This document shows positions 21,991 through 33,359 of a stretch of 64,000 bases of DNA, piece after piece. Each line of letters opens with the position of its first letter. Within the stretch, counting starts at the first letter, position 1. The stretch covers positions 1 to 64,000 of the forward strand of contig MU831837.1 of assembly GCA_029204225.1 (NCBI GenBank), given 5' to 3'. The DNA is from Diphasiastrum complanatum. Taxonomy: Eukaryota > Streptophyta > Lycopodiopsida > Lycopodiales > Lycopodiaceae. A program made the translations under genes and the position numbers. The notes below the pieces were generated by a model. It was given only the letters and a program-made list of their open reading frames with translations, was not told where the DNA came from and searched no databases.

Positions 21991-22115
21991 TTTTGTCGCG
22001 TGTTTTTGCCAATTGGCGTAGTCATGTATTAGGAAAGGATTTCCATTCTGCTGCGCTCGATAAGTCGTTTACTACCTTAGATTTGTCGTTATTGCATTAT
22101 CATCTTTTTCCATCA
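21991..22115 (+). mobile_element. Copia LTR 3' end fragment
   Basis: TTGGCGTAGTCATGTATTAGG matches the LTR of the 41-kb Copia (GATAGGCGTAGTCATGCATT). It ends at ...CCATCA, directly before a perfect primer site. Only the last 125 bp are recognisable. Confidence 0.7.
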
Positions 22116-22127
22116 TGGTATCAGAGC
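22116..22127 (+). other. primer-binding site
   Basis: TGGTATCAGAGC, an exact initiator tRNA-Met type site, abuts the LTR end. The leader that follows (to about 22360) carries more GATATTAGAGC/GGTATCA-like words, as in sister copies at 12.3 and 41.8 kb. Confidence 0.88.
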
Positions 22128-22394
22128 ATATTATTTAATATGCTATTACCTTTATGATATTAGAGCAATATGTTATACTAGAGTTCTAATGCTTGATATT
22201 TTCGTGATGTCAAATCGATATCATTAGATATTTTTCACAGTATCATATTCTTCAATTTGTGGTATCAAATTTCATATTAGATAGTTGATTTCCAATTGTA
22301 GCGCAGCACGTCATTTCTGTTAACGTCATCGATATATCGACAAACTAAAATTTCAGATAGATTCTCAAAGAGGAGTATTGTCGTAGCAATCGTA

Positions 22395-22546
22395 TTGAGA
22401 AACAATACATTTACCTCGTATTCGCCTCAGTCGAATGGTCTTGTTGAGAGAAAGAACAGAACCTTAGTCGAATCGACAAAGTGCTTGTTATCACATGCGA
22501 CACTTTCGAACTCCTTCTGGTCTAAAGTAGTTTCAAGCATAAGAGG
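22395..22546 (+). pseudogene. Copia integrase fragment, first family
   Basis: TSYSPQSNGLVERKNRTLV contains the third catalytic residue region of a Copia integrase, followed by ESTKCLLSHATL and NSFWSKVVSS. This is the family found at 43.3 and 48.0 kb. It directly follows the leader, so gag, protease and half the integrase are deleted. It then breaks at 22546, where a different Copia integrase begins. Confidence 0.8.
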
Positions 22547-23821
22547 TTGGGCCGTCCCAACTTCAAATCTTTGGAGGTAATGACAAAGAAAGCGCATGTT
22601 CTTGGTCTCCCTAAAAGTCTTGTTGCAAACAATAGTGTTTGTGAACATTGTGCCTTGTCCAAATCTCATACACTTGCTTATTCTAGATCTACTTCTAGAT
22701 CTAAAGAAGTTTTTCAACTTGTGCATTCAGATCTTCATTCTTTTAGTACAACTAGCAATGGTGGGGCAAAGATGTATGCAACTTTCATTGATGACTTTAG
22801 TAGGTATACTTGGGTCTATCTTCTTAAAACCAAGGATGAAGTGTTTGTTGCATTTGTCAAGTTTAAGAATGAAGTGGAAAATCAATTTAATACAAAGATC
22901 AAATGTTTGAGATCAGATAATGGAGGAGAATATATTTCAAATAAGCTCAAAGATTTTTGCGCATATGGGATTAAGAGGGAGTTTTTTAGTCCTAGGACTC
23001 CACAACAGAATGGAGTGGCAGAGAGGGAGAATAGAACCCTTTGTGAATGTGCCAAGACAATGAGACTACATGCTAGTCTTGCTAAGTCCTTTTGGGAGAA
23101 AGCTTTAACATGTGCTAATTATCTCTGTAACAGGTGGACAAGTGCTTCTTTGAATGCTAAGACTTCCTTTGAGGTCCTCTATGGTAGGAGGCCGACTGTC
23201 AAACATTGTAGGATCTTTGGTTGTACTTGTTTTGTCAACATCACTCTTGATGAAAGAACTAAAAAAGATCCTTCATCAAAGAATGGTGCGTTTGTTGGCT
23301 ATAGTGAAGTAAGCAAGGCTTACAAATTCCTACAACAAGAAAAGTTCTCATTTCTAGAGATGTCATCTTTGAAGAAGGCAATGTGCCAAAGAAAGTTGAT
23401 GTGGATGAAACTAACAATCTTGATGTTGTTTCCCCCTAACTTTCTTGATGGTGATGGATCTATGGATGATGGTGGTGGAGATGCCTCTCCAAGTCAAGTT
23501 CCAAGAAGATCCTCAAGGCAAAGGGAAAAGCCAACAAGGCTTACATATGATGAGAAGGGTAAGCAAGTTGTGGAAGGTACAAACTTGGCCTTACTCACAT
23601 GTTTTGCTACATCTTCTTGTGTGGATGATGCTATGCAAATGGATGGTTGTCTTCATGAAATGGATGTCACTTATGGTTCTGGAAAACAGGTTTTGGTCAA
23701 TGGTTTTGACAGTCAAAAGGAAGATCAAGAGGTTGATCTTAATGTGCTTCATCAACACCAGTTGGGAATTGGTAATTTGAAGCAAGAGCATCAAAGAAAA
23801 ATCAAATGGCCAAGGCACTAA
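22547..23821 (+). pseudogene. Copia integrase with C-terminal linker, second family
   Basis: About 424 open codons. The zinc domain reads HKRLGRPNFKSLEV with CEHC (the second His is replaced by Arg). The catalytic core has D in LVHSDLHSF, D in CLRSDNGGEY and E in NGVAERENRT, so the DDE triad is present. FEVLYGRRPTVKH, FGCTCFVN and FVGYSEVSKAYKF follow, then the RRSSRQREKPTRLTYDE linker seen also at 57.2 kb. The RT never starts; the frame ends in unrelated sequence. Integrase joins element ends to host DNA. This is the best-preserved catalytic core in the window, but it lacks its own N-terminus and RT. Confidence 0.9.
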
Positions 23822-24481
23822 CAATCTATTTTTGCACCTTAAGTAAAGGCAAAGGAGCAGCAAGGAAGTCTTGTTCAAACCTACTTTACTCATCTAGCTT
23901 TATGTTTGAGCTATGTTATGTCAATGTGTGGAAATTGTCAAAATTTGGTGAATCTATGATTATTTTTTTGTATCCAATAGTTCTTGAAGAAGGACTAGTG
24001 CTACCTACTAGTTATATGGAGCTGGCTTAGCATCATTGTTGTACTCTTTTACTCATGGATTTCCAAGGCTTGATGGTTCTTCATGGCAAGAAGGCAATGG
24101 AGCCTCATTCATGGTGGATTTCAACACATACACTTCACAAGAAGTGAAATATGGAGAAGACATGCAAGCAAGCGTTCATCACTTTCATTTATTACATGTT
24201 TGCTGCTATTTTACAGAGATTTCAAAGGTGTAAACATGGAGTAATCATTCCATTCCCATTCCACGTTATTCGTCATGTACTAGTTTCATCTTGAAATGTA
24301 AAATTGATGTAAGAAATAGTGAAACATCCAATACGGACACTATTATCTATATCAATTATGAAGGATTATTGTTTTGTTTATATTAGGATCATTGAGAGGA
24401 GATCCATCCTTAAGATGGAAATCATTCTTAAGTAAGATCAAAGTAGTGTTGTAAAACTAGCAAGTAAAGTTGAAGAGGGAG
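23822..24481 (+). other. non-coding 3' internal region
   Basis: Between the integrase and the 3' LTR, where RT and RNase H should be. No such motifs appear; short ORFs (23806, 24036) have no known domain. It ends in the polypurine tract GTTGAAGAGGGAG. Confidence 0.5.
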
Positions 24482-25066
24482 TGTGAAAATTGTCAACATT
24501 TCCTAGCTAGTTTTAGGCCAAATTTGGTATTTTTGGCACATAGTTTTGGATCTAACCTTTCACACGTGTGAAATAGGCCTAGATACTTTTATTTTAGTAT
24601 ATATCTCATATTGAAGAAGTCTCAAACTTCAGGACCTTCAAAATGACACCAAAATCATGTTATTTGGACATATAGGCCAAAATTGGCTATTTTATCCTAT
24701 TGGTGCCCTAAAATTGGGTCCTAAGTTCTAGAGAGAGGAGAGAAAGTCATCTCTCTCACCTATATTAGGCTGAAATTCGTGGAGAAAAGGTTGGAGAAAC
24801 CTATTGTATGGTTCATTGAGATCAATAGATCATTGTCGTTGTTTCTTCCTCCATTGAGAGCATTGCTTTGTGTATTGTCTTCAAGCTTTTGTGTATGATC
24901 TTAAGAGGTTTTCAAAAGTGGTAGGCTGTTGTTGGGCGCCCTGTTTGCTGCTATTTTCGGCTACCAACAGTACCTTTTATTAGTTTCTTTTGTCTCTTGA
25001 ATGCTTTGTCAAGTTCATGTGTATCAAAGGTAGAATTAGGATGCTTTGCCATTTCTAGCTTTTGTT
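24482..25066 (+). mobile_element. LTR, family A, copy 1
   Basis: Begins TGTGAAAATTGTCAAC after a polypurine tract and matches 33691-34276 throughout (ACATAGTTTTGGATCT, CTTTCACACGTGTGAAA, AAAATTGGGTCCTAA, AGAGAGGAGAGA, CATTTCTAGCTTTTGT). It is probably the 3' LTR of the second-family Copia at 22547. The exact right end is unclear because no CA plus target duplication is obvious. Confidence 0.75.
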
Positions 25067-25189
25067 GCTTGTTCTGCAAAGATCTTAGCCAAGTATTTTA
25101 GGAGTTTGGATCCATTACTACATTATCCAGTTCTGCAAAAGTACATGGGAAATCGCTAACAGGTGGATCCTTTTTAGAGTTTTTCTATT

Positions 25190-25342
25190 AGCGCCTACTG
25201 CTTATCAGTAGAAGTGCAATTCGGACAGAGTTATCAGTTACTCAGAGACAATTTAGAGTACGCGGTCTCTATCCGCAAATGTCTTGTGCTCATCATCATT
25301 TGTTTCATGCTGAATCAATTTATCTTTATTGCGTTTAGTACC
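25190..25342 (+). mobile_element. Copia LTR fragment (TGTTG family)
   Basis: GTTATCAGTTACTCAGAGACA, then the GCGGT..CTATCCGC block, matches the mid-LTR of 40817-41710. It butts onto the minus-strand Copia RT at about 25343. The 120 bp before it hold nothing recognisable. Confidence 0.7.
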
Positions 25343-25832
25343 TTTTAAAATACTCATTCACCCTTTTAAAATAAACAGTATCATTAGGAATGAATGGTAT
25401 GAACCCCAACGCTCTAAGGACTTGATCAATCTTCTTATTCCATTTCCTAGTGGATTGCGCCATATATATAGTTTTTAAAAGAAAAAAAACCCAACTAGGA
25501 TGATGTCTACTTACATAGCCTAATGGCTGCTTCATAGAAATAGTTTCATCTAGTGTGCCATATAAATATGTTGTTTTCTCATCCATCTGATGCATCTCCA
25601 GATCATAATAAGCATCCAAAGCAACTAACAAACGTATGCTAGCTTGCTTTACAATGAGAGAGAAGGTATCAAAATAATCAATTCCAAACTTTTGAGAATA
25701 ACCTTTAGCTACAAGGTGAGTCTTGAAGCATGTAATATCACCTTTGGGTGGAAACTTTAGCTTGTAGAGCCATTTGGAATCTATGGCGTTTCTTTTGGTG
25801 GCAAAGGTTGTAGCTTCCAAAATTTGTGTCAA
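25335..25832 (-). pseudogene. Copia RT N-terminal half
   Basis: Minus-strand frame: DSKWLYKLKFPPKGDITCF, HLVAKGYSQKFGIDYFDTF and LEMHQMDEKTTYLYGTLDE (first catalytic Asp in QMDEKTTYL). The YVDD box is absent; the frame ends in ordinary stops at the LTR fragment. It is separated from the integrase at 26268-27155 by a decayed linker (25833-26267) with Lys/Glu-rich open pieces. Confidence 0.85.
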
Positions 25833-26267
25833 TACATGGAATCCATCTCTTCATCCATAGCTTTGCGCCATTGATCTCGTTCTTATGGCTTCTTCAAAAG
25901 TTGATGGAATTTCCACAAAATATCCAAATTCTCTTTGGAAATGAGCTGGCTCTCTTCTTTCTCTCCTTGGCCGTGATGTAGCAACTTCCTCCTCTTCGAA
26001 TTCTTCTTCTTACTCACTTGCATGTTCAATGATTTCTTCTTCTTCATCATCTTCATCAAGAAGAGGTTCATGCAGAGTTGGAACAATAGGCTGCCTTCTG
26101 GAGTAGTATGAATAACTTTGAAAACATCATATCCTTGTACATATGCTTCTTCCTTTTTCTGGAAGATAGGATCATCAATAAACTTTGATTCATGAAAGCA
26201 TACATCTCTAGATAAATGAAATTTCTTTGTGGTTGGAATATAAATTCTATAATAATTTGAGATAGCA

Positions 26268-27155
26268 TCATATCCAACTAGAATTCTTGGTATAGACTCT
26301 ATTGTCTAGCTTATTGCGTTTAACTTTAGGCACAAATAAATATGCTAGACATCCAAAAATATTAACATGTGATAAATTAGGCTTTTTCCTTGTCCAGCAT
26401 TCATAAGCGGTTTTTTCCTTATCTAGAGATTGTAAAGAACGATTCTGCAAGTAATTGGTAGTATTAACTGCTCCCGCCCAAAATTCAGTAGGCTATTTCT
26501 CATGAATCATCATGCAGCGTGCTGCCTCAACAAGACTTTGATTCTAGGGCTCTACAACACCATTGTGCTGAGGGGTGTATACAATCGTAAACTGATGTAA
26601 AATGTTATTGCTGATACAAAACTCCTGAAATTCTGCAGAAATATATTCAGCACCACAATCTATACGTAGTTGTCTGACTCTCTTTGAAGTCTTAGAGTGC
26701 ACAAAATTGATAAATTCTTTAAATTTTGAAAGAACGTGACTTTTGTTAGCAATAAAATAAACCGTTGCTAACCGACTAAAATCATCAATGAATGTGACAA
26801 AATAACGTGCACCACCAGTAAAATTAATATGCAAAGGTCCACAAACATCTGAATGAACTAATTCAAGAAGCTCCTTAGCTTTGTAACCCTCATTGAATGG
26901 AGAGCGACTCATTTTGCCCAGCATGCAAGAATCACGTGGATAATATGAAGTGGGCATATTGATTTCGAGATTAACCCCTTCAGACGACTTTCGCTTCACT
27001 GCATCTAGAATGCTTCTCATGCTCATGTGAAAGAGCCTAGCATGCCATAATGCATGCATTTTGTCTTCCACGGCTAAAACTTCGTCACATGCAATTAGAA
27101 CCTTTGCATTGATGATATAGGTTCTCTCTCCAGCTTGTTGCAAGATGCTTTCCAC
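26268..27155 (-). pseudogene. Copia integrase
   Basis: The zinc-binding start is WHARLFHMSMRS with DSCMLGK (one Cys of CXXC lost). Catalytic residues are D in LVHSDVCGPL, D in QLRIDCGAEYIS (normally SDNGGE) and E in PQHNGVVE, after which a TAG stop follows. The second piece (26268-26450) continues LQNRSLQSLDKEKTAYE, FGCLAYLFVPK. With gag at 27452-28389 and RT at 25335 it makes one nearly full-length but broken minus-strand element. Confidence 0.88.
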
Positions 27156-27451
27156 TTTTTAGTCCATCAGCCTGCAATCATTATCAAGAAACAAAACTTT
27201 GATGTCCACATCTGTCATGCGAGCTATTGACAATAAATTATTTTGCATGGATGGTACATGCAATACATTTTGAAGAACTTTTTAACCTTCACTAGTGAGT
27301 AAACTCAAGCTTCCTATTCCAGAGATATCGTGTTGACATATCTCGGAGTGTAACAAGGAGAATAACTAGACAACATGGCTTTGTTAGAGATGATATGAGT
27401 AGTAGCTCTAGAATCTATAACAGCTTCAAACATATTTTCAGTAGAATTAAA
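27156..27451 (-). pseudogene. Copia protease region, heavily decayed
   Basis: The interval lies exactly where the protease should be between gag knuckle and integrase. Short reading pieces such as LTSEGxKVLQNVLHVPSMQ-like text can be made on the minus strand, but I cannot find an intact DSGA loop. Several stops. Confidence 0.5.
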
Positions 27452-28389
27452 CTAATCTTCTACACAAATAAAAGTGAGCATTCTCTGCTTTGCTAGAGCT
27501 AGAAGAAGGTTGTTCGTCTTGACAAACATTGGCTTTACTATTGTTAGGCTTAGAATAGCATTTGAAAGATGATTGACCAGTTTTACCATAGTATCTACAA
27601 GCCACTCTAGGATTAGCCCAACATTTATCAAGCGTATGTCCAGGCTTTTACAATAGTTGCAGAAAGACTTTTTCGATTTAGACTCAAATGATTCCACTTT
27701 GGAATCTTTGTTTTTTGGATCATGCATGCTAGTAGCTTGAAACTGGTTTCCACGTCCTTTTGCCTTGCCCTTTCTTTTCTTTGCATATAAAGCTTTAGCT
27801 CCTCCTTGAGAAGGTGAACCTCCTTGCCGCAAGAGATATGCATGGCCTCTTCACGGGATTTTCCTACAAGAACAGGTCGTGTGTAGATGTAGGAGGGTGG
27901 TAGCGCTCGCAGCAGGTACGTGAGCTTTTCTTCATTGGGAATTATTCTTCCTGCACTTTGTAGAGCACTAAACAAAGATTGCAATTTGGAAAGAAAAGTA
28001 TCACAATCTGAAATTCCATCCTACTTTAAACTAGTAAGTTGGTCAAAAAATTTGACTTTGTGATTTGGACTCAAATCTTCAAGCAAGTTCTTCCCACATC
28101 TCCTTTGTTGTAGCATAATCAGCAATAGAAAGGTATCCTCCAAAACATTTTGGGAAATAATTACTTTAGCTTTTGAATATGCATCCAACCAGGCTTGAAA
28201 GGTTTTCGAATCTCCTTCATAAGCTTTAGTATTTGTTCCATCAGATACTCTTCGTGTGGGAATGGTCTCATCAACATAAGGCCATAGCTTCTGAGCTTGC
28301 AGGATCAGTCGAGTCCTTGATCTTCATGCAGGATAGTTGGATCAATCTAGGATCGTTATTTTTCCCTGAAAAGTAGATGTAGAAGCCAT
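27452..28389 (-). pseudogene. Copia gag
   Basis: Starts at ATG 28389 (MASTSTF), two bases inside the primer site. UBN2-type gag phrases follow: TRLILQAQKLWPYVDETIP, TFQAWLDAYSKAKVII, LQSLFSALQSAGRIIPNEEK and LTYLLRALPPSYIYT. A Lys/Gly-rich stretch and the knuckle start CNYC lie near 27660, where the frame shifts. Stops early in the gene (one at the eleventh codon region) show inactivation. Confidence 0.8.
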
Positions 28390-28390
28390 T

Positions 28391-28402
28391 GCTATGATAC
28401 CA
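28391..28402 (-). other. primer-binding site
   Basis: The minus strand reads TGGTATCATAGC, one change from consensus. Two bases separate it from the LTR end at 28405. Confidence 0.8.
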
Positions 28403-28404
28403 CT

Positions 28405-28587
28405 TGTTACTGATTAAAAATAGATATAACTAGGGACTTTAAATCAAGGTTTACCAACCTAGGAATCCTTGATGGTCTTCTACAACTCAAAATAGCTCAA
28501 AACTAACAACGTGCATTCAACATACATTCAAATATGCAAGCAAATAGAGAAATTCAAGAGACATGCAATGAATTGATGAAGAGTTTT
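28405..28587 (-). mobile_element. Copia 5' LTR, truncated
   Basis: From the plus-strand side it begins TGTTACTGATTAAAAATAG, i.e. the LTR ends ...CAGTAACA on the minus strand, next to the primer site. After about 183 bp it is cut by the palindrome-family LTR fragment at 28588. Confidence 0.65.
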
Positions 28588-28665
28588 TGGCCTTTTTCAC
28601 ACATGTGTGTTTATCTATATACAAGATTTTTGGCCTCTACCAAGCTTGTTTTTGCATTTTTCACA
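28588..28665 (-). mobile_element. LTR fragment (palindrome family)
   Basis: Identical text to the start of the LTR at 29460-30279 (CACACATGTGTGTTTATCTA, CTCTACCAAGCTTG) ending at TTTTTCACA, then the polypurine tract CTCCTCCTC (plus-strand view). This is the upstream 78 bp of a third LTR in a tandem array. Confidence 0.75.
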
Positions 28666-29459
28666 CTCCTCCTCAAAAATCTAGCTTGGTAAATCTAGCT
28701 TGATGGAAAACATGATGACCTTGAACTTGACTCCATGGGCTGAATTGGTCTTTGCTGGTCCAAAAGGTGTGAAGATCAGCCAATGAGCTTGATGTTGATC
28801 TGAAATCACCATATCCATGATAGTGCTTCTTTGATGTTGACATCTTTGATGAACTTGAGAGCTTTGCACCATCCTAGGATCTTCGAAATTGATTCCTTCC
28901 AAATTTCATGTAGATGCTTGAATTTGAGGCTTGCTCCTTCTTCATGTGCATGCTCCTCCATGAGAAAATAAAGATTTCTTCTTGATTTATTAGGATCACA
29001 AAGATCTAACATCATGTTACCATGATCTAGAGAATAAGACTTATCCAGATTGGCAAGACTATGCATGCTATAATAACAAAGTGTTTGCATCATATATTCA
29101 TGCTTGTTTACCATGCTAATCTCAGATCCAATGAGGCTAAATACTTCATTATGGAGATAAGTGTCTTTAAAAGATGATTCACTTACTCTCATAAAGAGTT
29201 TACAATTTGCCTCAATACAAATTTTCAAACTATGAGTGAACAAATCACTTTCGCTCTTACATGACTCAAGAGCATACATTTGATGAAATAACCATTTTCT
29301 TTCTAATTGATTTAAAATCAATTTCAACCTTTTAAGAACATCATCTATGTTCTCAAGAGAGACTTCATACTCAACTAGTATGGTTTTACTCCAATTTGGA
29401 GATGCAATGATCTCAGTAAAGCAACTTGATATATCAAATGACATAAGAGAAGTAAGTAT
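28666..29459 (-). pseudogene. non-autonomous Copia-like internal region, copy 2
   Basis: A 226-codon minus-strand frame (28806-29486) fills this stretch; its first codons come from the LTR end. It reads SCFTEIIASPNWSKTILVEY, resembling the Copia pre-RT block (F-x-E-A...W-x-x-A-M-x-x-E), then ANCKLFMRVSESSFKDTYLH and KFKHLHEIWKES. It is paralogous to the frame at 30808-31473, but no RT motif follows. There is no primer site between it and the LTR at 29460, so the junction is a recombination product. Function unknown. Confidence 0.55.
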
Positions 29460-30279
29460 TGTGCAAAAAGTACAAAAAAGGACCAAGAGTGGATCCTAAT
29501 CTAATCCTCAAGAGGGATTGGCTGTCAGATTACTTGATCTATCAATCTACTTCAGATTAAGATCAATCTAGATCAATTCTAGACACAAAATCCTAACAAG
29601 AACAATCATTAATTGAAGGTAAGTGTACTTTATGGCTTCACACGTGTGAAACACTGTCTGAGTATGGACTCCAACCTGAAAATCAAGTACACATTGATAG
29701 AACCTCAAAACAATCAAAACAAATCTAGACAAATGGAGAGAATCACTCAAATTTGCTTCCAAAACCAAGATTGGTGTCTCACACTGATTATGGCCAAATG
29801 TGGCTCTATATATACAATAAGTGGGAGCTCGTGGCACTGATCATCCCACATGTGTGAAGATGCTTTGTTGATGATTCATCATGCAAAACTGACACTTGGA
29901 CAAAACCTTCTATTTTGAGCACTTTTGGTCCATTTTCCTTCTATATGGAGATCTACTTGAAAATCTTCTAGAAGTCAAAATTCGTCTACTTCAGCTTATT
30001 CCACACATGTGAGCTGTCCTCTACACATGGGATGTGACACCTAACCAAAGGATGTGGCTCATGCAAGCAATAGATTGATGCCATGTGTCATATGTCTAGA
30101 AAACTAGTTTTTGGCCTTTTTAGCCACTAGAACTTGAATTAAATCATATGTACAACCTATATGATTATGGTACATGAAAAGTACACTATTTTCACACGTG
30201 GAAACAGGCTCCACACATGTGTGTTTATCTATATACAATATTTTTGGCCTCTACCAAGCTTATTTTTGCATTTTTCACA
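29460..30279 (-). mobile_element. palindrome-family LTR, 820 bp (3' LTR)
   Basis: The minus strand runs from TGTGAAAAATGC to TTTTTGCACA, following the polypurine tract GAGGAGGAG. It holds several CACATGTG/CACGTGTG palindromes (about 29640, 29852, 30002, 30197, 30212) and a TATA box at 29806-29815. It pairs with the LTR starting at 33372, making a roughly 3.9-kb element. Confidence 0.85.
29806..29815 (-). promoter_or_regulatory. LTR TATA box
   Basis: The minus strand reads GTATATATAG within the LTR, in the place expected for the U3/R promoter. The same word occurs in the sister LTR at 57556-57565. Confidence 0.6.
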
Positions 30280-30807
30280 CTCCTCCTCAAAAATCTAGCT
30301 TGGTAAATCTAGCTTGATGGAAAACATGATGATCTTGAACTTGACTCCATGGGCTGAATTGGTCTTTGCTAGTTCAAAAGGTGTGAAGATCAGCCAATGA
30401 GCTTGATGTTGATCTGAAATCACCATATCCATGATAGTGCTTCTTTGATGTTGACATCTTTGATGAACTTGAGATCTTTGCACCATCCTAGCATCTTTGA
30501 TTCCTTCCAAATTTCATGTAGATGCTTGACTTTGAGGCTTGCTCCTTCTTCGTGTGCATGCTCCTCCATGAGAAAATAAAGATTTCCTCTTGACTTATTA
30601 GGATCACAAAGATCACATGAGATATGCTCCTCTTTCCCTTGAAATGTGAGTCACATGGAATCAACCATATTTCTTGAGTTTCTTTTTGGAATCACAACTT
30701 GAGAAGGTCTCTCCTCCTCAATCCTTGGCACACTTGAACCTTGAGATGATTCTTGAAGATCCTCTTCATGGTGCTCCTTCTTGATGGAAATCTGAGACCT
30801 CCATGTC
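30280..30807 (-). pseudogene. 3' internal region of the non-autonomous element
   Basis: Bases 30280-30610 are nearly the same as 28666-29000. A decayed linker reads EERPSQVVIPKRNSRNM, compatible with the Copia integrase-RT linker. No RT or RNase H. Confidence 0.5.
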
Positions 30808-31473
30808 TTATGCTAGAAATATAAGTCCAAAAATTACCATAATATTGAAATCAAAAGGCATTTCCATCTCAATAAGGCTAACTACTTGCTTATGGATATA
30901 AGTGTCCACTTTGGATGCTTCACTTATTCTCATAAGAGGTTTACAACTTGCCGTTAAGATTGAAAACTTACAATTTTCATCTTTATGAATGAATACATCA
31001 TTCATGATCTTATTGAAACCAAAAGATCCTACATTATGAAGAAATTTCCATTTGCTTGACTTCATAACTAATGTAAGCTTACAAGGAAAACATATTTTGC
31101 TATCTTTTAAGACATCACACTCAACTAGTATTGCCTTAATCCACCTTTGAGATACAAAAATCTCTTCAAAGCAAAATGGTTCTTCATAAGTTGACATGAT
31201 AGCATAAATGAAACTATTTTCATTTTGAGATTGCTCCTTATTCTTGATTGATTTCTCTTGGATAATAACAATAAGTTTGAACTTATCTAAAGTTCCAAGC
31301 AAACTACTCTCCAAGGACATGAAATAAATCCAATTTACTTTTATGAAAGTGACATCTATCTTTGCATCTTGAACCAAAGAATGCACTTCCAAATGAAAAA
31401 TCTCAAAAGATTTGACATGTGATGGACTCTTGAAGACAAATCTTGCAAGTCCTTGTGAGACTCCAAGCCTCAT
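30808..31473 (-). CDS. unusual ORF of the non-autonomous element
   Basis: There are 221 open codons on the minus strand. The middle, PFCFEEIFVSQRWIKAILVE, echoes the Copia pre-RT block, followed by a Cys/Lys-rich region and CKPLMRISEASKVDTYIH, which matches CKLFMRVSESSFKDTYLH in the tandem copy at 28806-29486. The N-terminus overlaps the knuckle ORF in another frame. Being open in both copies despite large divergence is odd for a dead element. No catalytic motif is visible; it may be a leftover Copia linker or a novel protein of the element. Confidence 0.45.
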   Translation of the reverse strand: MRLGVSQGLARFVFKSPSHVKSFEIFHLEVHSLVQDAKIDVTFIKVNWIYFMSLESSLLGTLDKFKLIVIIQEKSIKNKEQSQNENSFIYAIMSTYEEPFCFEEIFVSQRWIKAILVECDVLKDSKICFPCKLTLVMKSSKWKFLHNVGSFGFNKIMNDVFIHKDENCKFSILTASCKPLMRISEASKVDTYIHKQVVSLIEMEMPFDFNIMVIFGLIFLA

Positions 31474-31771
31474 TCACGTTTCCACAAAGGAAACACCTTC
31501 CCTTGTACTTGTCCTTCTTGTATTTGCATTTCAAACTTGAAGTTCCATCCTTCACCTCGGCCCCCTTGCTTTGGTTCTCCTTGGATGGATTGGTCTTCTT
31601 TTTGTAGCATCTTGAGAAAATATATCTTCCCTTGCCACAAAGGTTGCACTTAGGATCCTTTCCTTCCTTCAATAGGATGCCACCTATTGATGCCATGTGA
31701 ATAAAAACCTGTGATATTATTCTAAAAATGTAATTTGTGACTTTCAAGAGACTAGATTTGAACATCTTCAA
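31403..31771 (-). pseudogene. Gag nucleocapsid-like ORF with two degenerate zinc knuckles
   Basis: The likely start is ATG 31696 (MASIGGILLKEG), matching MASMG in the plus copy at 4323. The first knuckle is CNLCGKGRYIFSRC (CX2CX4YX4C, His replaced by Tyr); a Lys/Ser linker follows; then CFLCGNVNEAW, where the third ligand is Glu. The protein would bind RNA in the particle. It is far shorter than a normal Copia gag because the capsid part is missing. Confidence 0.6.
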
Positions 31772-33359
31772 TAATCTAGAATGATCTACAAAAGATCTAG
31801 CTCACAAACCTAAGAATCAATCTTCACACTAATGACTAGTCACTTGGAAACTTTGTTTTGATCACTAAGACAAAAGCACACAATATTTGAATCGAATCAC
31901 AAAAGAAATCAGATCCAATCTCCTATTGGACTCATCAAATACCAATAACTCTTTCTTTTGAAAGTTGAAATGGATATGAAAAGATTTGACACCTAGATTT
32001 TCCTTTTCACTTGACTAGTTCTCTCAACACTTGAGATTCTTGCACAAAAGATGGGTTTTGTTTCAAACACATGAAAATCAAACTTAATCACTTCTTTTGG
32101 ACTCACTCTTGACCCAAATAATCTCACACTTGAGATTTAGAATGAATTTGATTTGATTTGACAACAAACTATACCACCAATTTTTCACAAAGCTTAAAAA
32201 ATTAGACAACTAGAGATTCACAAAGATCTCAACCATGCATGAATACTCAAATATGGACTCCTCCTCATTCTAGACATCCAATGGGATCTCAAATTGACCC
32301 TCACACTCTCACAAAGAAAGTTGAATAGAACTAATTTAAGCTTCATACATACTATGTCAATTTTTGCTCAATAAATTGATTCAATCACCCCTATTGGATT
32401 CTACCAATTACTCTACCTTTAGAGACTTGGAATGAAATTCAAAATCAAAAGTTGTGATTTTTCTCACTAAGATATTGTGCTTCAAAGAGCTAATGCCACT
32501 TAGAAAGATTTGATCACCTAGGAGAAGACAAACTCTCCACCAATAACAACACAAAATGAGGTTCTAGATCGTGCCCTCTACAAAGGAAGGAACTCTTAGA
32601 GAATTGGATCTCTCTCTACACATTTGTCATAGACACCTTAATGACTCTTTTCAAACCTTACAATCACTCAAACAAATTGAGTAGGATTGAACAATGTGAC
32701 TTGAATCTCAATCTCTTTTCTAGAACTCTCAATTTAAGCCAATCTATGTCAAATTCTACAAAAGATTTGCATAGATGCTCTATATGCACTAGAAACTCTC
32801 AAAGGTTTCACTTGGAGGACAGATCCAAAGATGTTTTCTAGCAAATTGATGCTTCTAAACTTGACCCTATCACTCTTGAACAAATCTAGAGTGATGGTAC
32901 AATGGATTTCAACCTCTCACCTTGCATATCACTCCTTAATCTATGATTTTTAGCAAAATCTCTCTCAACTTCAACATGCACTCAAAAAATTAGAGATGAT
33001 CAATTAATGCACCTATTTCAAGCTTCAAATTTAATTTCTTGGCTGATCTAATCCAAGAACTAATCAAGGGATTAGATTCTCTATAGAAAATGCTTGATTT
33101 TGCACCAAAAATCTCTCAAATTGGGTGTGTGAGTTAAATTGTACAAATTTTTGAATTTTCTCAGCCAAAACAGGAGCTGTACGGCCTCACATGTGTGAAA
33201 AGGGTTCCTACAGCCCACAACAAGTTCTGGTCCAAAATTTTTGAGAATATCTATCAAATCCAACTCGCTACCCAAAATTTGACTAGTTTCCAAAAAACTG
33301 CTAATTTTGGCTTTGATTTGGATTAACCCTATCAATTTCAACAAAACCTCTTGTACTAG
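31772..33359 (-). mobile_element. leader of the non-autonomous element
   Basis: Untranslated, AT-rich region from the primer site to the first ATG. The part nearest the primer site (33040-33359) matches the plus-strand leader at 3736-4060. No gene; the ORF at 32641 has no domain. Confidence 0.6.
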
